DNA of 39,476 nt from Burkholderiaceae bacterium (GCA_029866055.1 JARXAG010000199.1:1-39476); one strand, 5' to 3'. Counted from the stretch's first letter, positions 19,726 through 30,940 are shown. Numbers and translations are program-made. Notes: generated by a model not told the origin, from the sequence alone.

Positions 19726-20277
19726 TTAGCCCAGTAGTCGTCCGCCGCGTACGCGCGTACGGCCACGTGCGGTGCGCTGCTGATAGCTAGTCACACCGAG
19801 TTTTTCAGCTAGAGGGCTGACATGCGCGTGGCAGATTGCGCAAGCGAGCGCGTCAGCGGAATCGGGTGCGGGCACACCATCGAGCGATAACAGACGCTGC
19901 ACCATCATTTGTACTTGTTCTTTCGCGGCCCGTCCGGCACCCACAACTGATTTTTTAATTTGTAGAGCGCTGTACTCAAACACGGCTAAATCTCGGTCTG
20001 CTAGCGCGCAAAGTGCTGCCCCACGGGCCTGACCCAGCAACAAGGTAGTTGCTGGATTGGTATTCATGAACACAATCTCTAGGGCAGCCACATCCGGTTG
20101 TGTGTCTTCAACGACCTGGCGTAGGTTGTCGAGAATCACTTTAAGTCTCAGAGGTAGCGTGATGTCGGTGGGTACGACGATCGTGCCACTCGCGACATAG
20201 GTCAGACGCGAGCCAACCAAATCAATCACGCCAAATCCCGTGCGGCGCAAGCCCGGGTCAACGCCTAAGATGCGCAT
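19726..20277 (-). CDS. ruvC: Crossover junction endodeoxyribonuclease RuvC
   Basis: [46 protein letters not shown]; upstream of ruvA; ORF opens at 20289. Confidence 0.95.
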   Translation of the reverse strand: MRILGVDPGLRRTGFGVIDLVGSRLTYVASGTIVVPTDITLPLRLKVILDNLRQVVEDTQPDVAALEIVFMNTNPATTLLLGQARGAALCALADRDLAVFEYSALQIKKSVVGAGRAAKEQVQMMVQRLLSLDGVPAPDSADALACAICHAHVSPLAEKLGVTSYQQRTARGRTRVRGGRLLG

Positions 20278-20320
20278 ACGCTTTTGCACCCAGGGCGTTG
20301 AACTGTCATGATTGTGCGAT

Positions 20321-21910
20321 TTAATGCCTAAAGTGACGCATGCCAGTGAGCATCATCACGATGCCGCGCTCGTTGGCGGCAGCGATGACCTCATCATCTC
20401 GCATGCTGCCACCCGGTTGAATCACGCAGGTCGCGCCGGCATCAATCACAACATCTAAGCCGTCGCGAAACGGAAAGAACGCATCAGACGCCACCGCCGA
20501 ACCTTTGAGGGTCAGGCCCGCGTTTTCGGCCTTGATTGAGGCGATGCGCGCTGAATCAATGCGGCTCATTTGCCCAGCGCCTACGCCTAAGGTCATGCCT
20601 TCGCCACAAAAGACGATGGCATTTGATTTCACAAACTTGGCGACCTTCCAGGCAAACAGCAAATCGCTCAGCTGTGCTGAGGTGGGTTGTTTGCGAGTGG
20701 CTACCTTCAGATCACTTGCTTGCACGGTGTGCGAGTCAGGCGTTTGCACCAGCCAGCCACCACCCACACGCTTCACATCGATATCGTTTTGTCCATCACC
20801 CATCGGCACTTGCAAGACCCGAACGTTTTTCTTGGCAGTTAAAAACTCGAGCGCCGCTTTGTCGTAGGCGGGTGCGAGTAAGACCTCGACAAATTGATTG
20901 CTGATTGCCTTGGCGCAGGCCAAATTGACGGTGCGATTAAAGGCAATGATGCCGCCAAAAGCTGAGGTGGGGTCTGTTTTAAAGGCTTTGAGATAGGCGT
21001 CAACGGCTTTGTCAGCCACAGCCACGCCACACGGATTGGCATGTTTGACGATGACGCAGGCGGGCTCGGCAAAGCTGCGTACACAATCCCAGGCGGCATC
21101 AGAGTCGGCGATGTTGTTATACGACAGCTCTTTGCCCTGCAGTTGTACGAAGTTGCCTAGCAGGCCCGCGGGGCAAGTTGGGTCGACATAAAACGCCGAG
21201 CGTTGCTGGGCGTTTTCACCATAGCGCAACACTTGTTGTTGGTGCACTTGCAGAGTGAGCGTATTGGGCCAGGTGGTGCGCTCAGGGACTGCGTCTTGTG
21301 CAGGCTCAGGCGCGACCAGGCTACTCAGGTAGGCCGCAATCGCACCATCGTAAGCGCTGGTGTGTGCATAGACCTTGGTGGCCAGTGCTAAGCGCAGCCC
21401 GTACGACGTGTCGCCCGTGGCATCCATTTCTGTTAAGACGCGTGGGTAATCAGCAGGGTCGATGACCACGGTGACGCCACCCGCTTCGGTGCCATGATTT
21501 TTTGCAGCTGCACGCAACATCGCGGGCCCACCAATATCGATGTTTTCGACGGCATCAGCGAAGCTGCAATCAGGCTTGGCAACAGCCGCACGAAAGGGAT
21601 ACAGATTGACCACGAGCAGGTCGATACGCTCAATGCCATGCTCTAAGAGGGTTTGCAAATGCTCTGGGCTATCGCGTCGAGCGAGCAGCCCACCATGAAT
21701 CTTCGGGTGAAGAGTTTTGACCCGACCATCAAGAATTTCAGGCGAGCCCGTGTGCTGTGCCACTTCGGTCACCGTCAAGCCGGCTTGGGCCAATAATTTT
21801 GCCGTGCCGCCAGTCGAGAGTAGTCGTACACCTCGCTTAGCAAGTGCTTTGGCAAAATCGACGATGCCCGCTTTATCTGAAACGGAGAGAAGTGCAGTTT
21901 GAATAGTCAT
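20321..21910 (-). CDS. purH: Bifunctional AICAR formyltransferase/IMP cyclohydrolase
   Basis: 529 aa; [42 protein letters not shown]-terminal RHFRH. Confidence 0.97.
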   Translation of the reverse strand: MTIQTALLSVSDKAGIVDFAKALAKRGVRLLSTGGTAKLLAQAGLTVTEVAQHTGSPEILDGRVKTLHPKIHGGLLARRDSPEHLQTLLEHGIERIDLLVVNLYPFRAAVAKPDCSFADAVENIDIGGPAMLRAAAKNHGTEAGGVTVVIDPADYPRVLTEMDATGDTSYGLRLALATKVYAHTSAYDGAIAAYLSSLVAPEPAQDAVPERTTWPNTLTLQVHQQQVLRYGENAQQRSAFYVDPTCPAGLLGNFVQLQGKELSYNNIADSDAAWDCVRSFAEPACVIVKHANPCGVAVADKAVDAYLKAFKTDPTSAFGGIIAFNRTVNLACAKAISNQFVEVLLAPAYDKAALEFLTAKKNVRVLQVPMGDGQNDIDVKRVGGGWLVQTPDSHTVQASDLKVATRKQPTSAQLSDLLFAWKVAKFVKSNAIVFCGEGMTLGVGAGQMSRIDSARIASIKAENAGLTLKGSAVASDAFFPFRDGLDVVIDAGATCVIQPGGSMRDDEVIAAANERGIVMMLTGMRHFRH

Positions 21911-22143
21911 ATAAGCTTGTGCGCCAACAGTTTTTTTCGAAGAGTATTACGCGTCACGCCCAACATCAGGGCGGCACGAGATTGATTGTTGTTCGCCCGT
22001 TGCATGGCAACTTCTAACAGGGGGCGCTCGACGCAGCCGATCACCATGTCGTAGAGGTCGTTGGGCTCGGTATCGCCCAGATCGGCAAAGTAACTGTCAA
22101 GACTCGAGCGTACCGCTTCATCAAGGATATTGTTTTTTTTCAT
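21907..22143 (-). CDS. fis: Fis-family DNA-binding protein
   Basis: 78 aa; C-terminal [24 protein letters not shown]; between dusB and purH. Confidence 0.94.
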   Translation of the reverse strand: MKKNNILDEAVRSSLDSYFADLGDTEPNDLYDMVIGCVERPLLEVAMQRANNNQSRAALMLGVTRNTLRKKLLAHKLI

Positions 22144-22154
22144 GAGATAGCCCT

Positions 22155-23201
22155 TCAGGCTGCGTGCAGGTATGGCGAACTAAGACCATGATTGTCGCAG
22201 GTTGCGGCCCGACTGTCAGCGTCAGCGGCCGCCTGCGCTAAAAACCAGAGGTCGACAGCTGCAAATTGCTCGGCGGTGGTGTCAAGCCGGTTGATATGGT
22301 CGGCCAGTGCGACGCCGTTGGGCAGACCGCTGACATACCAGCCGATGTGTTTACGCGCGGTTTTGACCCCGACGCTTTCGCCGTAAAACTGATAATGATC
22401 TGCCAGGTGATGGAGTAACAACTCTCGCATTTCTGTCCAGGTGGGGGGCGCTAGAGTTTGGCCCGTACGCAGAAAATGATCAATTTCTCTGAAAATCCAT
22501 GGACGGCCTTGCGCCGCTCGCCCAATCATGACGGCATCGGCTCCCGTGTAAGCGAGCACGCTGCGGGCTTTTTGAGGGCTATCGATATCGCCGTTTGCCA
22601 CGACCGGAATTGAAATACTGGCTTTGACTTCGCGAATGGTGTCGTATTCGGCCTCGCCGAGATACAGATCTGCGCGGGTACGCCCATGCAGGGTGAGCGC
22701 GGCAATGCCCGTCTCTTGCGCCAAATAGGCAATGCGCAGCGCATTACGATGCTCGCGATCCCAGCCCGTGCGCGTTTTGAGTGTGACGGGTATCCCCAGA
22801 GGCGTGCAAGCGTTCACCACCGTTTCAAGAATTTTTGCCACAAGATCTTCGTGGCGCAACAGCGCCGAGCCTGAGGCGACATTGCACACTTTTTTGACCG
22901 GGCAGCCCATGTTGATGTCAATGACTCGGGCGCCCTTGCCGATATTAAAAACAGCGGCCTGCGCCATCATTTGTGGATCGGCGCCGGCAATTTGAACCGA
23001 AACGGGATCGCTTTCGCCATCGTGATTCAGGCGGCGCGAAGACTTAACCGTTTGCCACAATTGTGGATTGCTTGCCGCCATTTCAGAGACGGCATAGCCC
23101 GCCCCCAGGCGCTTGCATAATTGGCGAAACGGACGGTCTGTTACCCCAGCCATCGGGGCGACAAAAACGTTGTTCGTGAGAGACCAAGGGCCGATATTCA
23201 T
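22155..23201 (-). CDS. dusB: tRNA-dihydrouridine synthase B
   Basis: VAPMAGVTDRPFRQLC; INMGCPVKKVCNVASGSALL; LTLHGRTRADLYLG; MIGRAAQGRPWIF; adjacent to fis. Confidence 0.95.
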   Translation of the reverse strand: MNIGPWSLTNNVFVAPMAGVTDRPFRQLCKRLGAGYAVSEMAASNPQLWQTVKSSRRLNHDGESDPVSVQIAGADPQMMAQAAVFNIGKGARVIDINMGCPVKKVCNVASGSALLRHEDLVAKILETVVNACTPLGIPVTLKTRTGWDREHRNALRIAYLAQETGIAALTLHGRTRADLYLGEAEYDTIREVKASISIPVVANGDIDSPQKARSVLAYTGADAVMIGRAAQGRPWIFREIDHFLRTGQTLAPPTWTEMRELLLHHLADHYQFYGESVGVKTARKHIGWYVSGLPNGVALADHINRLDTTAEQFAAVDLWFLAQAAADADSRAATCDNHGLSSPYLHAA

Positions 23202-23229
23202 GGCTAAATTGTAACGCCTTGGCTTAGCG

Positions 23230-24390
23230 CTAAAGCCTGAGCCCTTGCAATAAATGGCGTGCCAGCGGTGCGCGTAGGGCCGGCAAAAGATCCATGCCCA
23301 AGAGTGCGAGACCAGCAGCGTGCTCGATCAACGGCAATTTTGTGGTGAAGACGCGCGAAAGCAGGTCGGTGAGGCGAACCGTGAGTTGACGATCAGGGCC
23401 GCGCAGCTTTTCATAGCGTTGCAAGGCGGCGCCGGGCATTTGCTCGGGGGCCACAAGCCAATCGCGCAAAGCCATCGCGAGCGTCGCGGCATCGCGCAAC
23501 CCTAAGTTCAATCCTTGCCCTGCGACAGGGTGAAGCGTTTGGGCCGCATTGCCGATCGCCACGCAGCGACCGTCAATCGTTTGAGGGCGCAAGGTCATTG
23601 CCAGGGGCACGCACGCAACAGAGCCCTCAACCGTGAGCGTACCTAGCCTCGAACCAAACATTTCGGTGAGCGCGTGCGAAAAGTGTTCGGGCGCTAACGC
23701 TTGCAGACCCTGGGCTCGTTCAGGTGAACAGCACCAAACGATTGATTGTTCGCCTAGCGCTTCGGGGTGAGGCAACACCGCCAACGGGCCTTCGTTGGTA
23801 AAGCGTTCAAAGGCCCAGCCTGCCCGTGGTCTGCTCGCACGCGCACGAGTGAGTAGGGCATATTGAGTGTATTGGCGGGTGGGTTCAAGGCCCGCCAGCC
23901 CATCCGCGTGAACCACTAACTGTGCGCGCATGCGCCGTGATCCTTGTTCAATACTGACGCCTGCAGTATCTTGGCCAATCACGTGTGCGCTTTCGCCGTT
24001 TAAAACCTGTACACCGCTTGTTTCTAAAGCTTTGGTGAGCTTGTCGTAAAGTTGACCATAACGCACCACGCAGCCCAGTTCGGGCACGTCAAAGTCGTGA
24101 TGCCGGATCACAGTGCGGCCAAGGCGACCGCGTTGCGACACGTGAATGGTTTGTATCAGAGCCGCCTGCTGCGGCCAGGCCTTCAGGCTTTCAAGCAAGA
24201 CACGACTACCGTGATTGATTGCCAGCACGCGTGGATCAAGCTCAGGGCGATGGCCGTATTGCGAGGCGGTGTCGGTTTGCAATAAGACTATGCGCTCCGG
24301 TTGCGGCGCAAGTCGAGCGAGCAGTAAGGCTAATACGCTGCCCACGGGGCCGCCGCCTAAAATTGCCAAGTCAAAGTCTTGTGATTGCAT
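23230..24390 (-). CDS. UbiH/UbiF/VisC-family FAD-dependent monooxygenase
   Basis: FDLAILGGGPVGSVLALLLAR; GNAAQTLHPVAGQGLNLGLRDAATLA. Confidence 0.93.
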   Translation of the reverse strand: MQSQDFDLAILGGGPVGSVLALLLARLAPQPERIVLLQTDTASQYGHRPELDPRVLAINHGSRVLLESLKAWPQQAALIQTIHVSQRGRLGRTVIRHHDFDVPELGCVVRYGQLYDKLTKALETSGVQVLNGESAHVIGQDTAGVSIEQGSRRMRAQLVVHADGLAGLEPTRQYTQYALLTRARASRPRAGWAFERFTNEGPLAVLPHPEALGEQSIVWCCSPERAQGLQALAPEHFSHALTEMFGSRLGTLTVEGSVACVPLAMTLRPQTIDGRCVAIGNAAQTLHPVAGQGLNLGLRDAATLAMALRDWLVAPEQMPGAALQRYEKLRGPDRQLTVRLTDLLSRVFTTKLPLIEHAAGLALLGMDLLPALRAPLARHLLQGLRL

Positions 24391-24657
24391 TGTGGCATTT
24401 TATGCCAGTGTTAACGTTTGGCACGGAATAACCACTCATCAGGCATCAGGTGAACAGAGAGTCACCATGGATCAGGCATCACTTAGAAGTGGGCACCAAC
24501 TTGAGACGGATGTCACTCTGAACTAGTGCGTGTTCTACACTAACGCTGCTTTTGATGCGATTTTTGTTCAAAGCAGCAAGTTTGTCCCGAGCGAGCAAAC
24601 TCGACACCTCAGTGCGATCCGCTTTTAGTTCTTATCCTTAAAACGTTACAAAGCCTC

Positions 24658-25119
24658 ATGACTGCATCTTCTGCCCCACATTCAACGCCCACTGCGCGGT
24701 TTCGCCATAAAACGACGGTTGGTTTACTGGCTGCGTTGTTTGGCTGTGTCGGCGCGCACTGGTGGTACTTGGGGCGGCGCCACGCCTGGATGGTTAGTGT
24801 GCTGGGTGTTGCGCTGATGATTGCCAGTGCTTTTGCCGATATTTGGTACGAGAACCCGGCATTTTTTCTGTTGTTTATCCCGATTCTTGATGGCTTTATC
24901 GAGGCAGTTGTTTTATGCCTGATGAGCGATGCGAAGTTTGACGGTTTTTACAACGTTGGCTTGGTGCGCGAGCGCCCAAGCGGTTGGGGTGCAGTGTTGA
25001 TCGCGGGATTTACGTTGTTGATCGGTACCGTTGCGTTGATGTTTGGTATCGCGATGATCGTGATCTATGTGTGGACCGCGCTTGGGTGGCTGGATGGCTT
25101 TAATTTAAATTCGGATTAA
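24658..25119 (+). CDS. Small membrane protein, TM2-domain-like
   Basis: 153 aa; HKTTVGLLAALFGCVGAHWWYLGRRHAW resembles TM2; further TM segments. Confidence 0.75.
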   Translation: MTASSAPHSTPTARFRHKTTVGLLAALFGCVGAHWWYLGRRHAWMVSVLGVALMIASAFADIWYENPAFFLLFIPILDGFIEAVVLCLMSDAKFDGFYNVGLVRERPSGWGAVLIAGFTLLIGTVALMFGIAMIVIYVWTALGWLDGFNLNSD

Positions 25120-26465
25120 CGCGCGCGCATGATGGCTTCGATCTCTTCCGCTGCAACAGGTACGCCACGCGTGATCAATTCGCAACCTGTTTCGGTCACG
25201 ACAGCGTCGTCCTCGATTCTGATGCCGGTGTTCCAGAACTTTTCGGCAACGTCTTCTGCAGGGCGCACGTAAAGCCCAGGTTCGATCGTTAACACCATGC
25301 CTGGTTGTAGCTGTCGCCAAGGGCGTTCTTCGGCTGACGCAGGGGGGCTGCGATAACTACCCACATCGTGCACATCCATGCCCAACCAGTGGCCGGTACG
25401 ATGCATATAAAATTTTCGGTAGGCAGCGGTTTCGATGGCTTGAGCGAGTGTGCCTTGTAGCAAGCCTTCGTCGAGCAGACCTTGCGTCAGCACTTGCACC
25501 GCAGCCTCATGGCCCGCATTGAAATGATGTTGCGGTGAGGTTTTTTCGCGAGCGGCTTGTTGTGCCGTCAAAACGATGTCGTACAAGGCGCGCTGTGGTC
25601 CTGAAAATTTGCCGTTAGCCGGAAACGTACGTGTGATGTCTGACGCATAGCCGTCAAGCTCGCAGCCGGCATCGATTAAGACTAGATCACCGTCATGCAT
25701 CACGGCGTTGCCCGCACGATGATGCAAGACGCAGGCATTAGCGCCCGCTGCCACAATGCTGTCATACGCCACTGACTGCGCACCGTGTTTGCGAAAGTAA
25801 TACAGCAGTTCGGCCTCAAGCTCATACTCGTGGCAGCCGGGGCGAGCCGCCTGCATGGCGCGCACGTGGCCTTGCGCAGAAATCGCCGCCGCCGCACGCA
25901 TGGTGGCAAGTTCAGAGGCATCTTTGACCAAGCGCATCTCGGCCAATACGTCGCTGAGGTCTAGCCATTGATGCGGTAACGCACGGGTGTCGCGCACAGT
26001 ACGTTGGGCTGTTGTCAGCCAGCCCTGTAGCTGCCTAAGCAATTCGGGCTGGGCCGAGCGTGAGAGGGTGCTAAACAGATTGCGCTGGCCCACTAGTAAC
26101 TGGGGAATGACCGTATCGAGGTCGTTGACGTCGTGTGTCAGGTCAAAGGCAAAGTGTTCGGCCGCCGCTTCGGGCCCCCACCGTACGCCGGTCCAAATCT
26201 CTATTTCAGGATTTTTGCCCTCGCAAAACAAAATACTTTGGTCAACTTCGCCTGCGACCAACACCAGCCAGGCGTGCGCCTCAGAGAAACCCGTTAAGTA
26301 GTAAAAATCGCTGTCGTGGCGGTAGCTATGGTGGTTGTCTCGATTGCGCGTGCGTTCAGGTGCTGTCGGCACGATTGCGACCCCGCCGCCGAGGCTGCGC
26401 ATCCAGGTCAGTAATTGGTGACGACGAGCGGTCAGGCTTTTGAGATTGGATGTTGCAAGAGGCAT
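25116..26465 (-). CDS. pepP: Xaa-Pro aminopeptidase P (M24B)
   Basis: NHHSYRHDSDFYYLTGF; LVLIDAGCELDGYASDITRTFP; YMHRTGHWLGMDVHDVG; VLTIEPGLYV; likely start 26465; ORF opens at 26495. Confidence 0.94.
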   Translation of the reverse strand: MPLATSNLKSLTARRHQLLTWMRSLGGGVAIVPTAPERTRNRDNHHSYRHDSDFYYLTGFSEAHAWLVLVAGEVDQSILFCEGKNPEIEIWTGVRWGPEAAAEHFAFDLTHDVNDLDTVIPQLLVGQRNLFSTLSRSAQPELLRQLQGWLTTAQRTVRDTRALPHQWLDLSDVLAEMRLVKDASELATMRAAAAISAQGHVRAMQAARPGCHEYELEAELLYYFRKHGAQSVAYDSIVAAGANACVLHHRAGNAVMHDGDLVLIDAGCELDGYASDITRTFPANGKFSGPQRALYDIVLTAQQAAREKTSPQHHFNAGHEAAVQVLTQGLLDEGLLQGTLAQAIETAAYRKFYMHRTGHWLGMDVHDVGSYRSPPASAEERPWRQLQPGMVLTIEPGLYVRPAEDVAEKFWNTGIRIEDDAVVTETGCELITRGVPVAAEEIEAIMRAR

Positions 26466-26556
26466 ATGGGTATCGCACGTGGTTGTTGAACACACGACAT
26501 ACTACAATCTCTGCGCGGCTTCTGTATCAGAGTGCCTCACTCAATAAGGGTTTGTG

Positions 26557-27387
26557 ATGGATTGGATTGGCTGGCTTGAACCCTGGGAGTTCTCTCCTAC
26601 CCTGCTACTCTGTTTTTTGGTCTGTGGCGTGTTGTTCGCGCGCGGCCAGCGCGTGCATCGGGTGACCCGCGTGAGGCAATGGCTGTTCTGGAGCGGGATG
26701 GTGATGCTGTATCTGTCGCTTCATACCATGCTTGATTATTACGCCGAGCGGATGTTTTTTATGCACCGGATTCAGCACTTGGTCTTGCATCATCTTGGGC
26801 CTTTGGTGGTGATGGCGGCCTACCCAGGTCAGGTCATGCGAGCTGGATTGCCGCTGACATGGCGGCGTGGCTTGAACCGCTTTAACCAAACTTGGCCGGG
26901 GCGTAGTCTGATCGCGATCCTGACCAACCCTATCATCGTGCCGGCACTGTTCATCTTTTTGGTGGTCGTCTGGCTGATCCCGTCAGTGCAGTTTTATTCA
27001 ATGCTGGATTGGCGCTTGTATCGACTGATGAACTGGTCTGTCGTGATCACCGGGTTTATGTACTGGAATCTGATTCTTGACCGGCGTGTCTGCCCGCCTT
27101 CGGCCATGAGCCCCGGTGGGCGGGTGATTTCGCCAATCGTGACGATGGCTCCACAGATGGTGGCCGGCGCCATTATTGCCTTCACCGAACGCGATTTGTA
27201 TCCCTTGTTTGACCTTTGCGGTCGCGCCATCCCGATGGAGGCGCTCACCGATCAGATGATCGGTGGTTTGACCATGTGGATCCCGGCCGCGATGACCGAA
27301 GTGATTGGTTTAATCGTCGCGTTGCGCACGTTGATGCGCTTGTCAGCCAAGGGGCGCTGGGGCGAGGCAAAGCCTCGTTCTGGTTAG
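26557..27387 (+). CDS. CtaG/caa3-type cytochrome c oxidase assembly factor-like membrane protein
   Basis: Polytopic membrane protein with MFFMHRIQHLVLHHLGPLVVMAAYPGQVM; GTG at 26554 is an alternative start. Confidence 0.75.
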   Translation: MDWIGWLEPWEFSPTLLLCFLVCGVLFARGQRVHRVTRVRQWLFWSGMVMLYLSLHTMLDYYAERMFFMHRIQHLVLHHLGPLVVMAAYPGQVMRAGLPLTWRRGLNRFNQTWPGRSLIAILTNPIIVPALFIFLVVVWLIPSVQFYSMLDWRLYRLMNWSVVITGFMYWNLILDRRVCPPSAMSPGGRVISPIVTMAPQMVAGAIIAFTERDLYPLFDLCGRAIPMEALTDQMIGGLTMWIPAAMTEVIGLIVALRTLMRLSAKGRWGEAKPRSG

Positions 27388-27408
27388 CGCATGCCAAGGC
27401 TTTGAGGG

Positions 27409-28245
27409 TTAAGGGATCAGGTTGTGATACTTGCGCCCAAGCGCCACGTTCGCCCTGAACCAGCCTTCTTTGTTACCGCAGTCGTAGCGCACGCCTTCAT
27501 AGCGGTGAGCAAACACGGCTTTTTCTTTCATGAGTGACGCAATACCGTCGGTGAGTTGAATCTCGCCGCCGGCGCCCGCCTGAGTTTGGCGCAAATGCGC
27601 AAACACACGGGCATCCAGCACGTAACGCCCAACGACAGCGAGAGTCGATGGCGCGACGTCTGGTTTAGGTTTTTCAACAATATGGCGCACGCGCTCAGTG
27701 CGCGCGCTGACCGGGTCGGTCGCCACGATACCGTACTTGTCGGTCTCGTTGAGCGGCACCTCTTGCACACCCAAGATGCTGCCTTGGTAGGTTAAGGCGG
27801 CGTCGATGAGCTGACCAATGACCGGACGATCGGCGTCGAGCAGGTCGTCTGCGAGCAAAACGGCAAAGGGTTCGTCTCCGACGATGGGTGCCGCAGTCAA
27901 AACGGCATGGCCCAAACCCAGCGGCGCAGATTGACGAATATAAATGCAGCTGACATGCGAAGGCAAAATACCCTGAACGATCGCAAGCAGCTCGGCTTTA
28001 CCTTTGCGTGCTAATTCAGCCTCCATTTCGGGGGTCGAATCAAAATGATCTTCGATGGCGCGTTTATTTCGACCTGTCACAAAAATTAAATCTGTAATAC
28101 CGGCTGCGACGGCCTCTTCAACCGCGTACTGGATCAAGGGTTTGTCAATAACGGGTAACATTTCTTTTGGCATCGCCTTGGTGGCGGGCAAAAAACGAGT
28201 GCCTAGACCGGCAACGGGGAACACTGCTTTGCGAACGGGACGCAT
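27409..28245 (-). CDS. galU: UTP-glucose-1-phosphate uridylyltransferase
   Basis: [46 protein letters not shown]. Confidence 0.97.
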   Translation of the reverse strand: MRPVRKAVFPVAGLGTRFLPATKAMPKEMLPVIDKPLIQYAVEEAVAAGITDLIFVTGRNKRAIEDHFDSTPEMEAELARKGKAELLAIVQGILPSHVSCIYIRQSAPLGLGHAVLTAAPIVGDEPFAVLLADDLLDADRPVIGQLIDAALTYQGSILGVQEVPLNETDKYGIVATDPVSARTERVRHIVEKPKPDVAPSTLAVVGRYVLDARVFAHLRQTQAGAGGEIQLTDGIASLMKEKAVFAHRYEGVRYDCGNKEGWFRANVALGRKYHNLIP

Positions 28246-28311
28246 AATTTAATCCTGAAGGTAGGGCCGTACACGTGCGGAACCAAATGTAACTACCGCT
28301 ATCATAAACGT

Positions 28312-29850
28312 ATGACACATGACATTTTAATGACATCGCTGCAATCGCTGCCTAAAAAGTGCATGGCGGGGTTGCTAGTACTCACAATCGGCTGGCAAAG
28401 TGCTTGGGCACAGCCGTCTTCTGCGCCATCGCTTGGGCCGGCGTCAAGCTCAGACCTGTCGCCGGCGCTCGAGCGGCGTCTGGGCGAGGCGATCATGGTA
28501 GAAGGCCGCCGCGACCCAGAGTACATCAAGGATCCTGATTTAAATCAGTATTTGAACGCGATGGGTAAAAAACTTGCCGTCTATGCGCCGGGCGGAGCAC
28601 CAGACATTGAGGTGTTTGGTGTGCGCAACCCTGCCATCAACGCGTTTGCGATGCCAGGCGGGTATATCGGCGTACATACCGGTTTGATCGTGACCTCAGG
28701 CGCCGAGGCTGAGCTCGCCGGGGTGCTCGCGCACGAAATCGCCCACGTGACCCAGCGGCACATCGCCCGCGGGCTGACCCAGCAGCAACAGAGTGGGCAC
28801 CTTGCAATCGCGGCGCTTGCGGCAGCGATTCTTGCCGGGTTGACGCCTGGTGGCGGGCAGGCTGCGATGGGGATCGCGGCCTTTGGTCAAGCGGCTGCCA
28901 TCGCGCAACAACTTGGGTTCTCGCGCGATGCCGAGCAAGAGGCTGACCGTACAGGCTTTGAAATGTTGCGTAAGGCGGGTTACGACCCGAACGGCATGGC
29001 AGTGATGTTTGGACGCTTGATGCAAGCTTCAAGCTTGAATGAGGGGCGTGGTGGAGGGGTGTATGTTTCAACCCATCCGCTTAGCATTTCGCGCATGACC
29101 GACATGCAAAATCGCATAAGACAGTTGCCGGTTACCAATTATCAAGCCTTGGATGAGTTTTGGTTTGTGCGAGCCAAAGCTCGGGTGTTGCAGGCCATCG
29201 ACCCGCGGGTTTTGGTGCAAGTGGTTGAGCAACTGCAAGAAGAGGTGCGTGCGAGTGCGAAGGCCGGCGCGACCACAAGTGGCAGTCAGGCAAAACAGGC
29301 TGCTGCTTGGTACGGACTCTCGCTTGCCGCGACGGTGCGTAAAGATCTTAAAACCGCAGCGAGTACGCTAGAGCAGGCGCAAGCACTCATTGCAAACTCG
29401 CCCTATCTCGATTTACAACGTGTTGAACTTGAGTTGGCGCGCAAGCAAGTTGGGCAGGCCTTCGCTGCCGCACAGGCTGCGCAAAAGCGTTGGCCTGAGC
29501 GGCGCGCGTTTGCGTTAAAAGTGGCAGAGTGTTTGCAGCTGCAAGCGAAAGACAAAGAGGCCATCGCGTATCTGCAAGAGCAAATCAAACGCTGGCCAAA
29601 AGGCGAGCCTGACTTTTATAAAATGCTCGGCACGAGTCACGATCGCTTAAACGAGCCAGTGCTCGCGCGTCAGGCGATGGCGTCTTACTATGAGCAACTT
29701 GGGGCCTTGTCTGCGTCAGTTGCGCAGTTGCAGCAGGCGCGCACCTTGTCGCAAGATTTTTATGTGCAGTCACAGATCGATGTCAGGATCCGTACCTTGA
29801 CGGCAAAAATCGCTGAAGACCGCAGATTACTCGAGCGCTTTAAGTCGTAG
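28312..29850 (+). CDS. M48-family metalloprotease with TPR-like C-terminus (BepA-like)
   Basis: HEIAHVTQRH zinc motif; FSRDAEQEADRTGFEML; TPR-like C-terminal half; signal peptide-like N-terminus. Confidence 0.9.
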   Translation: MTHDILMTSLQSLPKKCMAGLLVLTIGWQSAWAQPSSAPSLGPASSSDLSPALERRLGEAIMVEGRRDPEYIKDPDLNQYLNAMGKKLAVYAPGGAPDIEVFGVRNPAINAFAMPGGYIGVHTGLIVTSGAEAELAGVLAHEIAHVTQRHIARGLTQQQQSGHLAIAALAAAILAGLTPGGGQAAMGIAAFGQAAAIAQQLGFSRDAEQEADRTGFEMLRKAGYDPNGMAVMFGRLMQASSLNEGRGGGVYVSTHPLSISRMTDMQNRIRQLPVTNYQALDEFWFVRAKARVLQAIDPRVLVQVVEQLQEEVRASAKAGATTSGSQAKQAAAWYGLSLAATVRKDLKTAASTLEQAQALIANSPYLDLQRVELELARKQVGQAFAAAQAAQKRWPERRAFALKVAECLQLQAKDKEAIAYLQEQIKRWPKGEPDFYKMLGTSHDRLNEPVLARQAMASYYEQLGALSASVAQLQQARTLSQDFYVQSQIDVRIRTLTAKIAEDRRLLERFKS

Positions 29851-30928
29851 AGGGTGCAAGCGACTGAAAAAAAACGTTCAGTCGTTCGGGTAGCCAGTTT
29901 AAGTGGCCAGGCCAAGTACCCGTCACAAACCCGACGTGGCCGCCCAGCGCCGGTTGATGCAAAGTGATGGCCTCGCTGCAATCGTTGGGGCCCACCAGGG
30001 TGTGCTCGGGTAAAAACGGATCGTTTCTGGCATTGAGCACCAGCGTGGGGATCACAATTTTTTTGAGCCAGGGTTTGCTGGCCGATTGAGTCCAGTAATC
30101 AATGGCATCTTTAAAACCGTGCATGGGCGCGGTATACGCGTGATCGAACTCGCGTAAGTCGCGCGCCTGATTCACCTTGAAGGTATCGATGACGCCCGGA
30201 TATCTGCGCGCTTTCTCAAACACCTTAGGTTTGAGCGAACGTAAAAAATAACGCGAATACACTTCGCGGTTAAAGGTGTTGTCTGACAGGTGATTACCCG
30301 CAGCGACCAAATCGAGGGGCGCAGAAATCGCGGCAGCGCCCACAAGCCAAGTCAGCTGCGCAGCCTGTTCGCCCAAATACTTTAACAACGCGTTACCACC
30401 AAGCGAGACGCCCGCTGCGTGCCACTGCGCCTGCGGAACTTGCTGTCGCACTGCTTGAAGAATAAAACCGATGTCGGCAGAGTCGCCCGAGTGATACGCG
30501 CGTGCCAGACGGTTGGCAAAGCCAGAGCAACCGCGAAAATGTGCGACAACCACGATCCACTGTCTGGCTTTGAAGTAGGCGGCGATTGACTGTGCGTAGC
30601 GGCTACCGCTGCTGCCCTCTAGGCCATGAAAAAGCAGTAAGGCTGGTGTTGGCGATGTGTCGCGCAGTTGCTGTTGCTCTGTGGGCGTGAGCCAGCGCGC
30701 TGCTGCGGTGTGACTTAGCGAACTGTCTTGGGTGCGCGGGTAGTGATTGGCGGCGCTTGAGTAAGCCCAATCCAAATCAATAAAATCGCCATCGGGCGTG
30801 TCGACACGTGTTCGGGCAAAACGCAGACGGTTGGTGGGGGCAACTAAGGCGCCAAAGAGCGTCTGGGTGTGACGTTCGGGCAACCAGTTCGGAGCATGGC
30901 AAGGAGAAAGGTCGAGGGAGGCTGGCAC
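29840..30928 (-). CDS. YheT-like alpha/beta hydrolase
   Basis: LLLFHGLEGSSGSRYAQSIAAYFKARQWIVVVAHFRGCSG; AAGVSLGGNALLKYLGE. Confidence 0.9.
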   Translation of the reverse strand: MPASLDLSPCHAPNWLPERHTQTLFGALVAPTNRLRFARTRVDTPDGDFIDLDWAYSSAANHYPRTQDSSLSHTAAARWLTPTEQQQLRDTSPTPALLLFHGLEGSSGSRYAQSIAAYFKARQWIVVVAHFRGCSGFANRLARAYHSGDSADIGFILQAVRQQVPQAQWHAAGVSLGGNALLKYLGEQAAQLTWLVGAAAISAPLDLVAAGNHLSDNTFNREVYSRYFLRSLKPKVFEKARRYPGVIDTFKVNQARDLREFDHAYTAPMHGFKDAIDYWTQSASKPWLKKIVIPTLVLNARNDPFLPEHTLVGPNDCSEAITLHQPALGGHVGFVTGTWPGHLNWLPERLNVFFQSLAPSTT

Positions 30929-30940
30929 TATGCTTGGAGG

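Noticed and set aside
28637-29071. 144-aa Arg/Ser-rich minus-strand ORF within the M48 protease gene
   Set aside because: Typical low-complexity shadow ORF opposite a coding sequence
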